From assembly GCA_003451975.1 (NCBI GenBank), contig DMIX01000183.1, forward strand, positions 1 to 8,427: DNA of 8,427 bases, in the 5' to 3' direction. Shown here in pieces: positions 1 through 5,801 of the stretch. This stretch comes from Propionibacteriaceae bacterium (GTDB lineage Bacteria; Actinomycetota; Actinomycetes; Propionibacteriales; Propionibacteriaceae). Within the stretch, counting starts at the first letter, position 1. The number at the start of each line of letters is the position of its first letter. The notes below the pieces were generated by a model that ran no database searches, was not told where the DNA came from, and saw only the letters and a list, made by a program, of their open reading frames with translations. Made by a program: the position numbers and the translations under genes.

Positions 1-1415
1 GTCTCGACCGGGCGCAGCTTCGGGTGGATCTCATTGAAGAAGCCGTCACTGCCCAGCGGCAGCTTCAGCAGGTCGATCAGGGTCTTGTTCTCTCGCGGCA
101 CCATGCCGGTCACCAACACCACCAGGTCCACCGGGAGCGTGAGCTCGGCATGGCCGGTGAGCAGGTCGGTCACCGTCACTCCGAGGACGCCGGAATCCAG
201 CTTGGCGACTTCGGGAGGGGTGTCAGGGTCGAACTTCACATAGACCGACCCAGCTTCCCGGGACTCGTTGTAGGTCAGTTCGTTGCGACCATAGGCCCGA
301 ATGTCACGGTAGAGGTGATACTGGCGAATGCCCGGATCCAGCGAACTGACCAGCGAGGAGGTGTGGATCGCTGCCGTGCAGCAGTACTTCGAGCAGTACT
401 CGTTACCGCCGGCCTCCTGCCGAGAGCCCACACAGTAGATGTAGGCCACCGACCGCACCGGACGGCCGTCGTAGCTCAGCGTGCCCGATCCGGTTGCGTC
501 CACCAGTTCCTTGAACTGTGGCAGCGTCACCACACCATCCATGCCGTAGCCGTACTCGCCGTCGTCGGGGTTGTAGGAGTCGAACCCGGTGGCGACGATG
601 ATCGAGCCGACTTCCAGGTTGAGTACCTTGTCCCCACCCTCGCGATGCAGCGTGATCTCCACCTCATAGTTGCCGAAACTGCCGGCTTTGCTGGTCAGTT
701 CAGCGGCGGTGTAGATCGTCACATCACGACGGTCCTTGACCTCATCGATCAAGGTGGCGACCTGTTCCTTACCGGAGTCCTCGTGGGGGAACATGGCGCC
801 CAGCTTGCCGACCCAGCCGCCCAACTCGGGCTGTCGCTCGATCAGGATTGCATCGATGCCCAGGTCGGCCAGACCCTTCGCGGCGCGCAGGCCGGCAATG
901 CCGCCTCCGATGACCAGGGTGCGCGGCACCGTGTTGACCCGCAGCGGCACCAACTCATCGGACAACCGACTCTTCGCCACACCCGAACGCACCAGGCCGA
1001 TGACCTTCTCCGTAGCTCCGGCCTTGTCGTGCTGGTGCACCCAAGAGGCCTGCTCGCGCACATTGACCTGCGTGTAGGCGTAGGGGTTCATGTCGGCCCG
1101 CTTGGACACATTCCGGAAGGTCGTCTGGTGCAGCTTGGGTGAGCACGAGGCCACCACCAGACCGTCCAGTCCGTTGGCCTTGATCGCCTGAATCATGTCC
1201 TGTTGCGTGCCGTCAGAGCAGGCGAAGATCGGATCATCGCTGATCACGACGTTCGGTTCGTCGGCCAGCGCATCGCGAACGGCTTCGACATCCACATAGT
1301 CGGAGATATTGCCGCCGCAGTGACAGATGTAGACACCGATGCGTCGATCCTCCGGAGCCGTCTTGTCGTGCTTGGCGGGCTCGGGGGTGGCCTGTGTGGC
1401 CTCTGGCTCGCTCAT
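1..1415 (-). CDS. HdrA-family FAD/iron-sulfur protein, QmoB-like (partial, C-terminus beyond window)
   Basis: The first 471 codons of a heterodisulfide reductase subunit A family flavoprotein; no stop occurs before the left edge. The N-terminal domain carries the HdrA hallmark CHCGGNIS (C31, C33) and the motif CSPKLHQTTFR near residues 91-101. An FAD-binding Rossmann motif GGGIAG lies at 170-175. Later come YCVGSR (327-332) and YCSKYCC (340-346), both typical of HdrA. The segment after ELGGW (197-201) reads FPHEDSGKEQ, where ordinary HdrA has a DCxxC iron-sulfur pair; this substitution, with GGWVGK, resembles QmoB of the Qmo complex. The start is ATG 1415, with a perfect AGGAGG seven bases upstream, and it overlaps the upstream hdrA stop by 4 bp (ATGA), implying translational coupling. 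Family knowledge: HdrA/QmoB proteins pass electrons between flavin, ferredoxin-like clusters and partner subunits in the cytoplasm. I infer a partner of the upstream flavoprotein. C-terminal ferredoxin or MvhD domains cannot be judged. Confidence 0.9.
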   Translation of the reverse strand, partial: MSEPEATQATPEPAKHDKTAPEDRRIGVYICHCGGNISDYVDVEAVRDALADEPNVVISDDPIFACSDGTQQDMIQAIKANGLDGLVVASCSPKLHQTTFRNVSKRADMNPYAYTQVNVREQASWVHQHDKAGATEKVIGLVRSGVAKSRLSDELVPLRVNTVPRTLVIGGGIAGLRAAKGLADLGIDAILIERQPELGGWVGKLGAMFPHEDSGKEQVATLIDEVKDRRDVTIYTAAELTSKAGSFGNYEVEITLHREGGDKVLNLEVGSIIVATGFDSYNPDDGEYGYGMDGVVTLPQFKELVDATGSGTLSYDGRPVRSVAYIYCVGSRQEAGGNEYCSKYCCTAAIHTSSLVSSLDPGIRQYHLYRDIRAYGRNELTYNESREAGSVYVKFDPDTPPEVAKLDSGVLGVTVTDLLTGHAELTLPVDLVVLVTGMVPRENKTLIDLLKLPLGSDGFFNEIHPKLRPVE

Positions 1416-4123
1416 ACCAGCGCCTCCTGTTCTGCGAAGTGTTGGTGTTCCAAGTGGGCAGCCACCTGGGCGACGGCGGCGCCGGCGTGCAGGATGGTGT
1501 CCACGATGTCCTTGGCTCCTGCCGAGGTTCCAGCCACGAACACTCCGGGAATGTCGGTCTGTCCTGGACTGATCTCCGAGCTGGGCTCGGCCACGTAGTA
1601 GTACTCGTCGAGCCCCAGCGGAGTGTCGCCGAACAGCTTCTCGACATCCCGGTTGGGCTGGATACCGACCGCCAACACCACGAGGTCATAGCTGGCCTCG
1701 ACGATGCTGCCGTCGCCATCGATGTCCTCATAGCGCACCAGCAGGTCACCATTGGGTTCTTCGGTGATCTTGGAGACCCGACCCTTGATGTACTGCGCGC
1801 CCATGTCCTGGGCTTGGGTGTAGAACTCCTCGTACCGCTTTCCGGCGGCTCGCATGTCCATGTAGTGCATGGTCACGTCAGCCAATGGCAGGGCACCCAT
1901 GATGAGCTGGTTCTGCTTGATGGAGTACATGCAGCAGAACTTCGAGCACAGCGGGTTGCCGACAGTCTTGTCCCGGGATCCGGTACAGGAGATGTACGCG
2001 ATTCGCTCGGGTTCCTTGCCGTCCGAAGGCCGCAGCACCGTGTTGAACGGACGCGTGGGCGCCAGCAACCGATCCATCTGCATCGCCGTGATCACATTCG
2101 GATAACTACCGAAGCCGTATTCGGGCTTGAGATCGGCTGCGAACAGCTTGTGACCGGTGGAGACCACCACCGCACCGACTTCGACCTTGGTGGTCGTGTC
2201 GCGCTGGCTGAAGTCGATCGCGAAGGCCGGGCACTTCTTCGCACACTCCTGGCATTCCGAGCAAACACCGCAGTCAAGGCAGGACCCGGCACCGGCCCGC
2301 ATGGCTTCCTCGGCCAGCGGCGATTCGATTTCGCCGAAGTCGCCGGCCGTGGCCACCAGATTCACCTCGCCGACGACCTGGTCGCGGTGAGTGATGCGGC
2401 TGTGTCGTCCCAACACATCGCGGTGTTTGGTCGTCGACAGCTTGGAGTCCTGATCGAAACCGTCCAAAGACTCCCCTGCCAGGAACCGATTCACCATGTA
2501 GGCGGCCCGGCTACCCGAACCGACAGCACGGGTCACCGTGGACAACCCGGTGGCGACATCACCGGCGCCGAACAGCCACGCAGACTTGGTCTGCATCGTC
2601 TTGCGGTTGGTCTGTACGCGGCCTTTTGCCACGCCTCCCAACTCAGCGAACACGGTCTCGTCAGGTTCCAGACCCATGCAGGTGATCACCACATCGGCGG
2701 GGTATTCGCTGACGACCGGTGCCTGCGCCGGAGCCGCTTCGCCATCCTTGACCGGGGGCAGGATCTGCTCACCGGCCACGGCGCGAACCGACCCGTTGGC
2801 GGTGAGTACTTCAGTCACGCGGGTGGCCAACACGAAGACCACACCCTCGGCCTCGGCCTCGGTGTACTCCACTTCGTGGGCGGCCAAACCGCCGGGCTTG
2901 GCCGGCTCAGCGATCACGGTGGCACTGGCGGCCCCCATACGCAGGGCGGTGCGGGCGGCATTGGTGGCGACCACATCGCCGCCCACCACCACAACCTGCT
3001 TGCCGGACAGATCCAGCGGGCGATCATTCGCGGCATCCTTCAGGAACGGCAAACCGGCGATGACACCCTCAGCATCCGAACCCGGCACCTCCAACCGAAG
3101 CTGACGGCTGGTACCCGTGGCCAGAACCACGGCATCGAAGCCCTGATCCTTCAACTTCTGAAGATCGTCGATCGCAGAGTTGCAGACGATCTCCACGCCG
3201 ATCGCGGTGAGGTTGGCGATGTCGGCATCGACAACGTCCTTCGGCAACCGGAAAGCAGGAATACCGTGCCGGGCCTGTCCACCGGGGGTCTCGGCCGCCT
3301 CGAAGATGGTCACCTTGTGGCCCTCGCGAGCCAATCGCCAGGCAGCGGTCAGCCCGGCGGGTCCGGACCCGACAACAGCCACGGCCTTGCCCGTCGCAGC
3401 CGCGACGGTGACGCCGGGACCTTCACCTTTGGCGTAATGGTCGTCGGCCACGAACCGCTTGATCAGGCGAATCGGCACAGTGCCCTCCACCTGTCCGCGA
3501 GTACAGCCGTTCTCGCACGGTGCGTAACAGGCACGGCCCAGTGTTCCGACCAATGGCGTGATGTCGAGGTTGAGCTGGAAGGCCTCCTCGTACTTGCCGG
3601 TGCGGGCCAAGGAGACATAGCCATGCGCTTTGATGCCTGCCGGGCAGGCCGCGATGCACGGTGAGGTTCCGGTGCGATCCAACACAGCCTTCTTCGGCAC
3701 TGCCTGCGGGAAGGGAATGTAGGCCGCTCGTCGCGGAGCCAAATCGGCGTTGAACTGGTCGGGCACAGCCACTGTGCATTCATTCTGACAAACGTCGCAC
3801 CCGGTGCAGGCGGACCAGTCAACAAACTTGGCTTTCTCATTCACCGAAACCGCGAAGGTGCCATCAGCATTTCTGCTGATGTTCTCGACCTCGCTGTAGG
3901 TGAGGGTCTTGATGTTCGGGTGGTTAATGGTGGTCGACATTTTCGGCCCCGAGATACACGAGGCGCAGTCCAGGGTCGGGAAAACCTTGCTCAGCAAGAT
4001 CATCCGGCCGCCGACGCTGGCTTCCTTCTCCACCAGTAACACCTGGTAGCCCATGTCGGCCAGCTTGATCGACGACTCCATGCCGCCAATGCCGCTGCCC
4101 ACCACTAGGACGTCGTAGTCCAT
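1412..4123 (-). CDS. HdrA/QmoA-like flavoprotein with inserted GltD-like NAD(P)H oxidoreductase module
   Basis: A 903-residue cytoplasmic iron-sulfur flavoprotein. Residues 1-145 are the first half of a QmoA/HdrA-type FAD domain: GSGIGG (9-14), SVGGR (36-40), DCASC (52-56) and a CxxCxxCxxxC run at 106-116. From about 151 to 560 a GltD-like (glutamate synthase small subunit/NfnB/DsrL-like) module is inserted: CIAACPAG (156-163), CYAPCENGC (199-207), a Rossmann motif GSGPAGL (252-258), a second nucleotide-binding motif VVVVGGDVV (377-385), and GAGDVATG (519-526). A six-cysteine run at 615-631 follows, then the HdrA C-terminal half: CTGSRD (713-718), CSKFCC (726-731) and GVFVAGTSAG (860-869). 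I count 23 cysteines. The reading frame is unbroken, so this is a genuine fusion rather than two genes. Typical QmoA is much shorter and lacks the insert. GTG 4126 is also possible, but the AAGGAG site favours ATG 4123. I infer NAD(P)H-linked electron transfer, possibly bifurcating; the partner and substrate are unknown. Confidence 0.9.
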   Translation of the reverse strand: MDYDVLVVGSGIGGMESSIKLADMGYQVLLVEKEASVGGRMILLSKVFPTLDCASCISGPKMSTTINHPNIKTLTYSEVENISRNADGTFAVSVNEKAKFVDWSACTGCDVCQNECTVAVPDQFNADLAPRRAAYIPFPQAVPKKAVLDRTGTSPCIAACPAGIKAHGYVSLARTGKYEEAFQLNLDITPLVGTLGRACYAPCENGCTRGQVEGTVPIRLIKRFVADDHYAKGEGPGVTVAAATGKAVAVVGSGPAGLTAAWRLAREGHKVTIFEAAETPGGQARHGIPAFRLPKDVVDADIANLTAIGVEIVCNSAIDDLQKLKDQGFDAVVLATGTSRQLRLEVPGSDAEGVIAGLPFLKDAANDRPLDLSGKQVVVVGGDVVATNAARTALRMGAASATVIAEPAKPGGLAAHEVEYTEAEAEGVVFVLATRVTEVLTANGSVRAVAGEQILPPVKDGEAAPAQAPVVSEYPADVVITCMGLEPDETVFAELGGVAKGRVQTNRKTMQTKSAWLFGAGDVATGLSTVTRAVGSGSRAAYMVNRFLAGESLDGFDQDSKLSTTKHRDVLGRHSRITHRDQVVGEVNLVATAGDFGEIESPLAEEAMRAGAGSCLDCGVCSECQECAKKCPAFAIDFSQRDTTTKVEVGAVVVSTGHKLFAADLKPEYGFGSYPNVITAMQMDRLLAPTRPFNTVLRPSDGKEPERIAYISCTGSRDKTVGNPLCSKFCCMYSIKQNQLIMGALPLADVTMHYMDMRAAGKRYEEFYTQAQDMGAQYIKGRVSKITEEPNGDLLVRYEDIDGDGSIVEASYDLVVLAVGIQPNRDVEKLFGDTPLGLDEYYYVAEPSSEISPGQTDIPGVFVAGTSAGAKDIVDTILHAGAAVAQVAAHLEHQHFAEQEALV
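1423..1428 (-). promoter_or_regulatory. Ribosome binding site of the QmoB-like gene
   Basis: A perfect AGGAGG (minus strand) lies seven bases before ATG 1415, inside the last codons of the upstream flavoprotein gene. It fixes the start and supports translational coupling across the ATGA overlap. Confidence 0.8.
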
Positions 4124-4129
4124 CACGGT

Positions 4130-4135
4130 CTCCTT
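4130..4135 (-). promoter_or_regulatory. Ribosome binding site that decides the hdrA start
   Basis: AAGGAG (minus strand) lies six bases before ATG 4123 but only three before the in-frame GTG 4126. Three bases is too short for normal initiation, so ATG 4123 is the better start. Confidence 0.7.
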
Positions 4136-4143
4136 GGAAATGA

Positions 4144-4157
4144 GGGCGGGAACGCCC
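4144..4157 (-). repeat. Small intergenic hairpin between dsrE2 and hdrA
   Basis: A perfect 5-bp GC stem, GGGCG/CGCCC, with a four-base loop (TTCC in the transcript). It sits just after the dsrE2 stop (4160) and just before the hdrA ribosome binding site. No U-run follows, so it is not a classic terminator. It may be an mRNA processing or stability element that adjusts the DsrE2:HdrA ratio; that role is inference. Confidence 0.4.
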
Positions 4158-4159
4158 GA

Positions 4160-4639
4160 TTAGATGAACAGATTGACGTTCGACTCGTCGGCCTCACCCA
4201 GGTAGGTGGCCACGCCGGCGTACTCGATGCCGTCGATGAGCTCTTCCTTGGCGATGCCCAACACGTCCATGGACATGGTGCAGGCGATCATCTTGATGCC
4301 CTGCTCCTGGGCGGTCTCGATCAATTCCGCAACAGTCATGACGTTCTCATCCTTCATGACCTTCTTCATCATTCCGCGCCCGGCGCCCGCGAAGTTGAAC
4401 TTCGACAAAGGCATTTTTTCGGCGTTCTTCGGCAGCATTCCACCGAACATCTTCTGAAGCGTGCTGGTCTTCTTTTCAACAGCCGCAGGCTTTCCGTCTT
4501 TGCGAAGGGCCGAGAGGCCCCAGAAAGTGAAGAACATTGTGACTTCATCATCCATTGCGGCTGCGCCATTAGCGATAATGAAGGCCGCCATCAGACGGTC
4601 ATACTCTCCACTGAATACAATGATGGTCTTTTTGGACAT
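4160..4639 (-). CDS. dsrE2: DsrE2-type sulfurtransferase (DsrE/DsrF/DrsH-like family)
   Basis: A 159-residue protein of the DsrE2 group (DsrE/F-like fold). Seen directly: an N-terminal beta strand and turn, IIVFSGEYDR (6-15); the family signature AAFIIANGAAAM (18-29) followed by VTMFFTFWGL (33-42); a basic middle segment rich in Lys and Met (about 60-97); a single cysteine, C120, in IACTMSMDVLG, the position that carries persulfide in this family; and the usual C-terminal end YLGEADESNVNLFI. Members of the group occur beside tusA, rhodanese and hdr-like genes, where they relay sulfane sulfur in the cytoplasm. The start is ATG 4639, with a modest GGTG six bases upstream; the alternative GTG 4648 would add three residues. 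The mvhD-like gene ends 39 bp upstream and hdrA begins 36 bp downstream. AAA/TTT/ATT codons look more frequent here than in comM or dprA. Function as a sulfur carrier is likely; its exact acceptor is unknown. Confidence 0.92.
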   Translation of the reverse strand: MSKKTIIVFSGEYDRLMAAFIIANGAAAMDDEVTMFFTFWGLSALRKDGKPAAVEKKTSTLQKMFGGMLPKNAEKMPLSKFNFAGAGRGMMKKVMKDENVMTVAELIETAQEQGIKMIACTMSMDVLGIAKEELIDGIEYAGVATYLGEADESNVNLFI

Positions 4640-4678
4640 CGCTGTCACCAGCTTTCAGGGTTGCTCCGCGCGAGCCGG

Positions 4679-5107
4679 TCAGGCCGCGGAGGTATTGGCG
4701 CCGAGAGCCTTGAGGGTTTCGGCAAATTCACGCATGTAGTTAGCGAAAGGCTCTGCACAGACCGAGCAGACCGCCGCCATTTTGAGTCGAGACGGTGAGA
4801 TATTCCGCGCCGCCATCATTTCCTGGGCCTGCGAGATGATCTTCGCGGTTCGTTCCGCGCAGTCCGGCAGGTAGGAGCACTCTTCGCCATCCGAGGCCAC
4901 GAAGACCCCGTCGAATCCCTTGTCAAGGGCGTATACCAACCACGCGGGCTTGAGTCCACTACTGCATGGCACAGCCATGGTTTGGACCGATGCCGGGTAC
5001 TCCAGATGCCGACTGCCAGCCAGGTCGATGCCGGGATCGGAGATGTTGATCGTGGAGAAGACCAGGATCCGTGGGTTGGTTACGCCTGCATCTGCTGCGG
5101 GCGCCAT
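4679..5107 (-). CDS. MvhD/FlpD-like hydrogenase iron-sulfur subunit family protein (cysteine-variant)
   Basis: A 142-residue protein resembling the delta subunit of methyl-viologen-reducing hydrogenase (MvhD/FlpD, also found as the C-terminal domain of QmoB). Visible family features: a hydrophobic strand RILVFS (13-18); DLAGSR (28-33), matching the usual DLAG; YPASVQ then VPCSSG (46-51), matching the canonical CSG block; KGFDGVFVA (63-71); and EECSYLPDC (75-83) followed by AERT, matching the GDCHY...AERR block. Odd points: the N-terminal CxxC-like element expected between residues 17 and 28 is replaced by STINISDPG, and a new pair, C114 and C117, appears in VCSVCAEPF. The five cysteines are C48, C77, C83, C114 and C117. 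Family proteins carry a [2Fe-2S] cluster that links HdrA flavin to a partner dehydrogenase; the cluster may be rearranged here. Three bases separate this ATG from the tusA stop and only a weak AAGG is seen, so it is probably translationally coupled to tusA. Confidence 0.8.
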   Translation of the reverse strand: MAPAADAGVTNPRILVFSTINISDPGIDLAGSRHLEYPASVQTMAVPCSSGLKPAWLVYALDKGFDGVFVASDGEECSYLPDCAERTAKIISQAQEMMAARNISPSRLKMAAVCSVCAEPFANYMREFAETLKALGANTSAA

Positions 5108-5110
5108 CGC

Positions 5111-5371
5111 TTACTTCGCCTTGCGCAGGAACAGGTTGATGGAACCGGCTTCTTCAAAGGATCCGAGGTATTCGTGACCCATCTTCTTGCACCAGGCCGG
5201 AATATCCTTCAGGGTACCGGAATCGGTGGCGAGGACTTGCATCACATTGCCGACCGGAACGCCGCTGATCTGCTTCTTCGCCGCCAGGATGGGGCCCGGG
5301 CAGGAGACGCCTCGGGCATCAACAACAACAGGAGACTCGAGAGCCTTGAGTTCTTCTACGGACGCTGACAT
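5111..5371 (-). CDS. tusA: TusA-family sulfurtransferase
   Basis: An 86-residue TusA/SirA-like protein of normal length for the family. The signature VDARGVSCPGPIL lies at residues 17-29, with the catalytic Cys at C24 in the CPGP form of the CPxP motif that accepts and donates persulfide sulfur. The VLATD strand (46-50) and the IPAW helix (57-60) match the family pattern; a second cysteine, C61, follows. The end, YLGSFEEAGSINLFLRKAK, gives the last strand. The start is ATG 5371, with TAGGAG nine bases upstream. It is the first gene of the five-gene operon. Besides thiouridine and molybdenum cofactor synthesis, TusA proteins in dsr and hdr loci carry sulfur for oxidation or reduction. The neighbouring dsrE2 and hdrA genes point to that energy-related role here, which is inference. 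Confidence 0.95.
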   Translation of the reverse strand: MSASVEELKALESPVVVDARGVSCPGPILAAKKQISGVPVGNVMQVLATDSGTLKDIPAWCKKMGHEYLGSFEEAGSINLFLRKAK

Positions 5372-5380
5372 TGCCTGTAA

Positions 5381-5386
5381 CTCCTA
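5381..5386 (-). promoter_or_regulatory. Ribosome binding site of tusA
   Basis: TAGGAG on the minus strand, nine bases before ATG 5371; good match and spacing. Confidence 0.7.
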
Positions 5387-5394
5387 GTTCTGTC

Positions 5395-5410
5395 GGAGCC
5401 GCTTTGCTCC
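5395..5410 (-). repeat. Small hairpin in the tusA leader
   Basis: GGAGC/GCTCC, 5-bp arms with a six-base loop, eight bases upstream of the tusA ribosome binding site. The transcript arm GGAGC itself resembles a Shine-Dalgarno core. It may affect initiation or 5' end stability; weak evidence. Confidence 0.3.
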
Positions 5411-5511
5411 AACACCGTCAGGCTACACCCCGGGGGGCATCTTCTGCGTACTTTCACGTATGTTTTGAGACAATCTCGATGACTGCCGAACCGCCGTCTC
5501 ACTACGATTTA

Positions 5512-5529
5512 CGCAAACGAAGTGTTGCG
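5512..5529. promoter_or_regulatory. Operator-like dyad CGCAA-N8-TTGCG
   Basis: Perfect 5-bp inverted arms separated by eight bases, about 140 bp upstream of tusA in the more AT-rich part of the gap. The geometry suits a dimeric repressor or activator site, but no regulator gene is in the window and a single 5-bp dyad can arise by chance. Confidence 0.25.
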
Positions 5530-5545
5530 GATTCGAAGGCGTCCA

Positions 5546-5564
5546 GGCCCTGCGGCGCAGGGCC
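5546..5564. terminator. Strong hairpin, 8-bp perfect stem
   Basis: GGCCCTGC/GCAGGGCC with a three-base loop; an 8-bp, almost all-GC stem. No U-tract follows on either strand, so it would be a U-less terminator of the kind reported in GC-rich bacteria, or a structured leader or processing site. The right arm is partly duplicated at 5577-5590, which allows an alternative pairing. Confidence 0.4.
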
Positions 5565-5614
5565 GTGTGACGACCCGCGCAGGGGGCCGTTCACCATCGC
5601 TCTGCGAACACAGA

Positions 5615-5651
5615 CGAGGGGCGGTGAGACTGGTGTCTCTGCCGCCCCTCG
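5615..5651 (-). terminator. Large hairpin, probable terminator of comM-dprA
   Basis: Perfect 10-bp outer arms CGAGGGGCGG (5615-5624) and CCGCCCCTCG (5642-5651), then a 1x2 internal bulge, a 5-bp inner stem GAGAC/GTCTC (5626-5630 and 5635-5639) and a four-base loop. In the minus-strand transcript it is followed by TCTGTGTT, moderately U-rich, so it reads best as the end of the comM-dprA message about 150 nt after the dprA stop. The near-symmetry means it could also act on the other strand. Confidence 0.6.
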
Positions 5652-5801
5652 ACGTAGCGATGATGTGAACCAGGTCAGTCGCTATCCACCGATCTCGGCT
5701 CGCGCGAACAGCGGCTGCTCCCCCCTGTGTCCCTTTCAGACTAGGACGCCTCCTGAGGCCTCAAAAGTCCCCAGATGGGCTACAACTGTGGGCCGATGCG
5801 G

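Larger units (their letters stand above)
5372..5801. other. Intergenic region between dprA and the tusA operon
   Basis: A gene-free stretch of 430 bp; I see no convincing reading frame, tRNA or IS end. Going from dprA towards tusA it holds about 150 bp without clear structure, a large hairpin (5615-5651), an imperfect direct repeat (5555-5566 and 5577-5590), a second hairpin (5546-5564), a dyad CGCAA-N8-TTGCG (5512-5529), a more AT-rich patch (about 5450-5520), and a small hairpin just before the tusA ribosome binding site (5395-5410). The promoter of the tusA operon should lie between about 5390 and 5545, but I find no good -10/-35 pair. Confidence 0.6.

Noticed and set aside
24..1142. Long open frame on the plus strand opposite the QmoB-like gene
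   Set aside because: Its translation has no family motifs and is rich in His/Gln/Arg, as expected from the antisense of a GC-rich gene. The minus frame carries clear HdrA motifs.
1394..3664. 756-codon open frame on the plus strand
   Set aside because: Antisense shadow of the HdrA-GltD gene; its product is low-complexity Gly/His/Arg-rich with no recognisable domain, and no ribosome binding site fits.
2460..3700. Possibility that the GltD-like segment is a separate gene or an assembly chimera
   Set aside because: The frame is continuous from ATG 4123 to TGA 1412, composition is uniform, and both HdrA halves match each other around the insert; no stop, start with ribosome binding site, or frameshift is seen at the borders.
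4160..5371. Similar C-terminal endings of TusA (YLG...INLFL) and DsrE2 (YLG...VNLFI)
   Set aside because: Each ending fits its own family and the folds differ, so chance or convergence is more likely than duplication.
5445..5473. Possible promoter TTGTCT-N17-TACGCA for tusA (minus strand)
   Set aside because: Spacing is ideal and the -35 is fair (4/6), but the -10 matches the consensus at only two positions; not enough to call.
5744..5770. Inverted repeat GGAC...GTCC with inner GCCT/AGGC just after dprA
   Set aside because: Arms are only 4 bp with a poor internal match and no U-run; weaker than the hairpin at 5615-5651.
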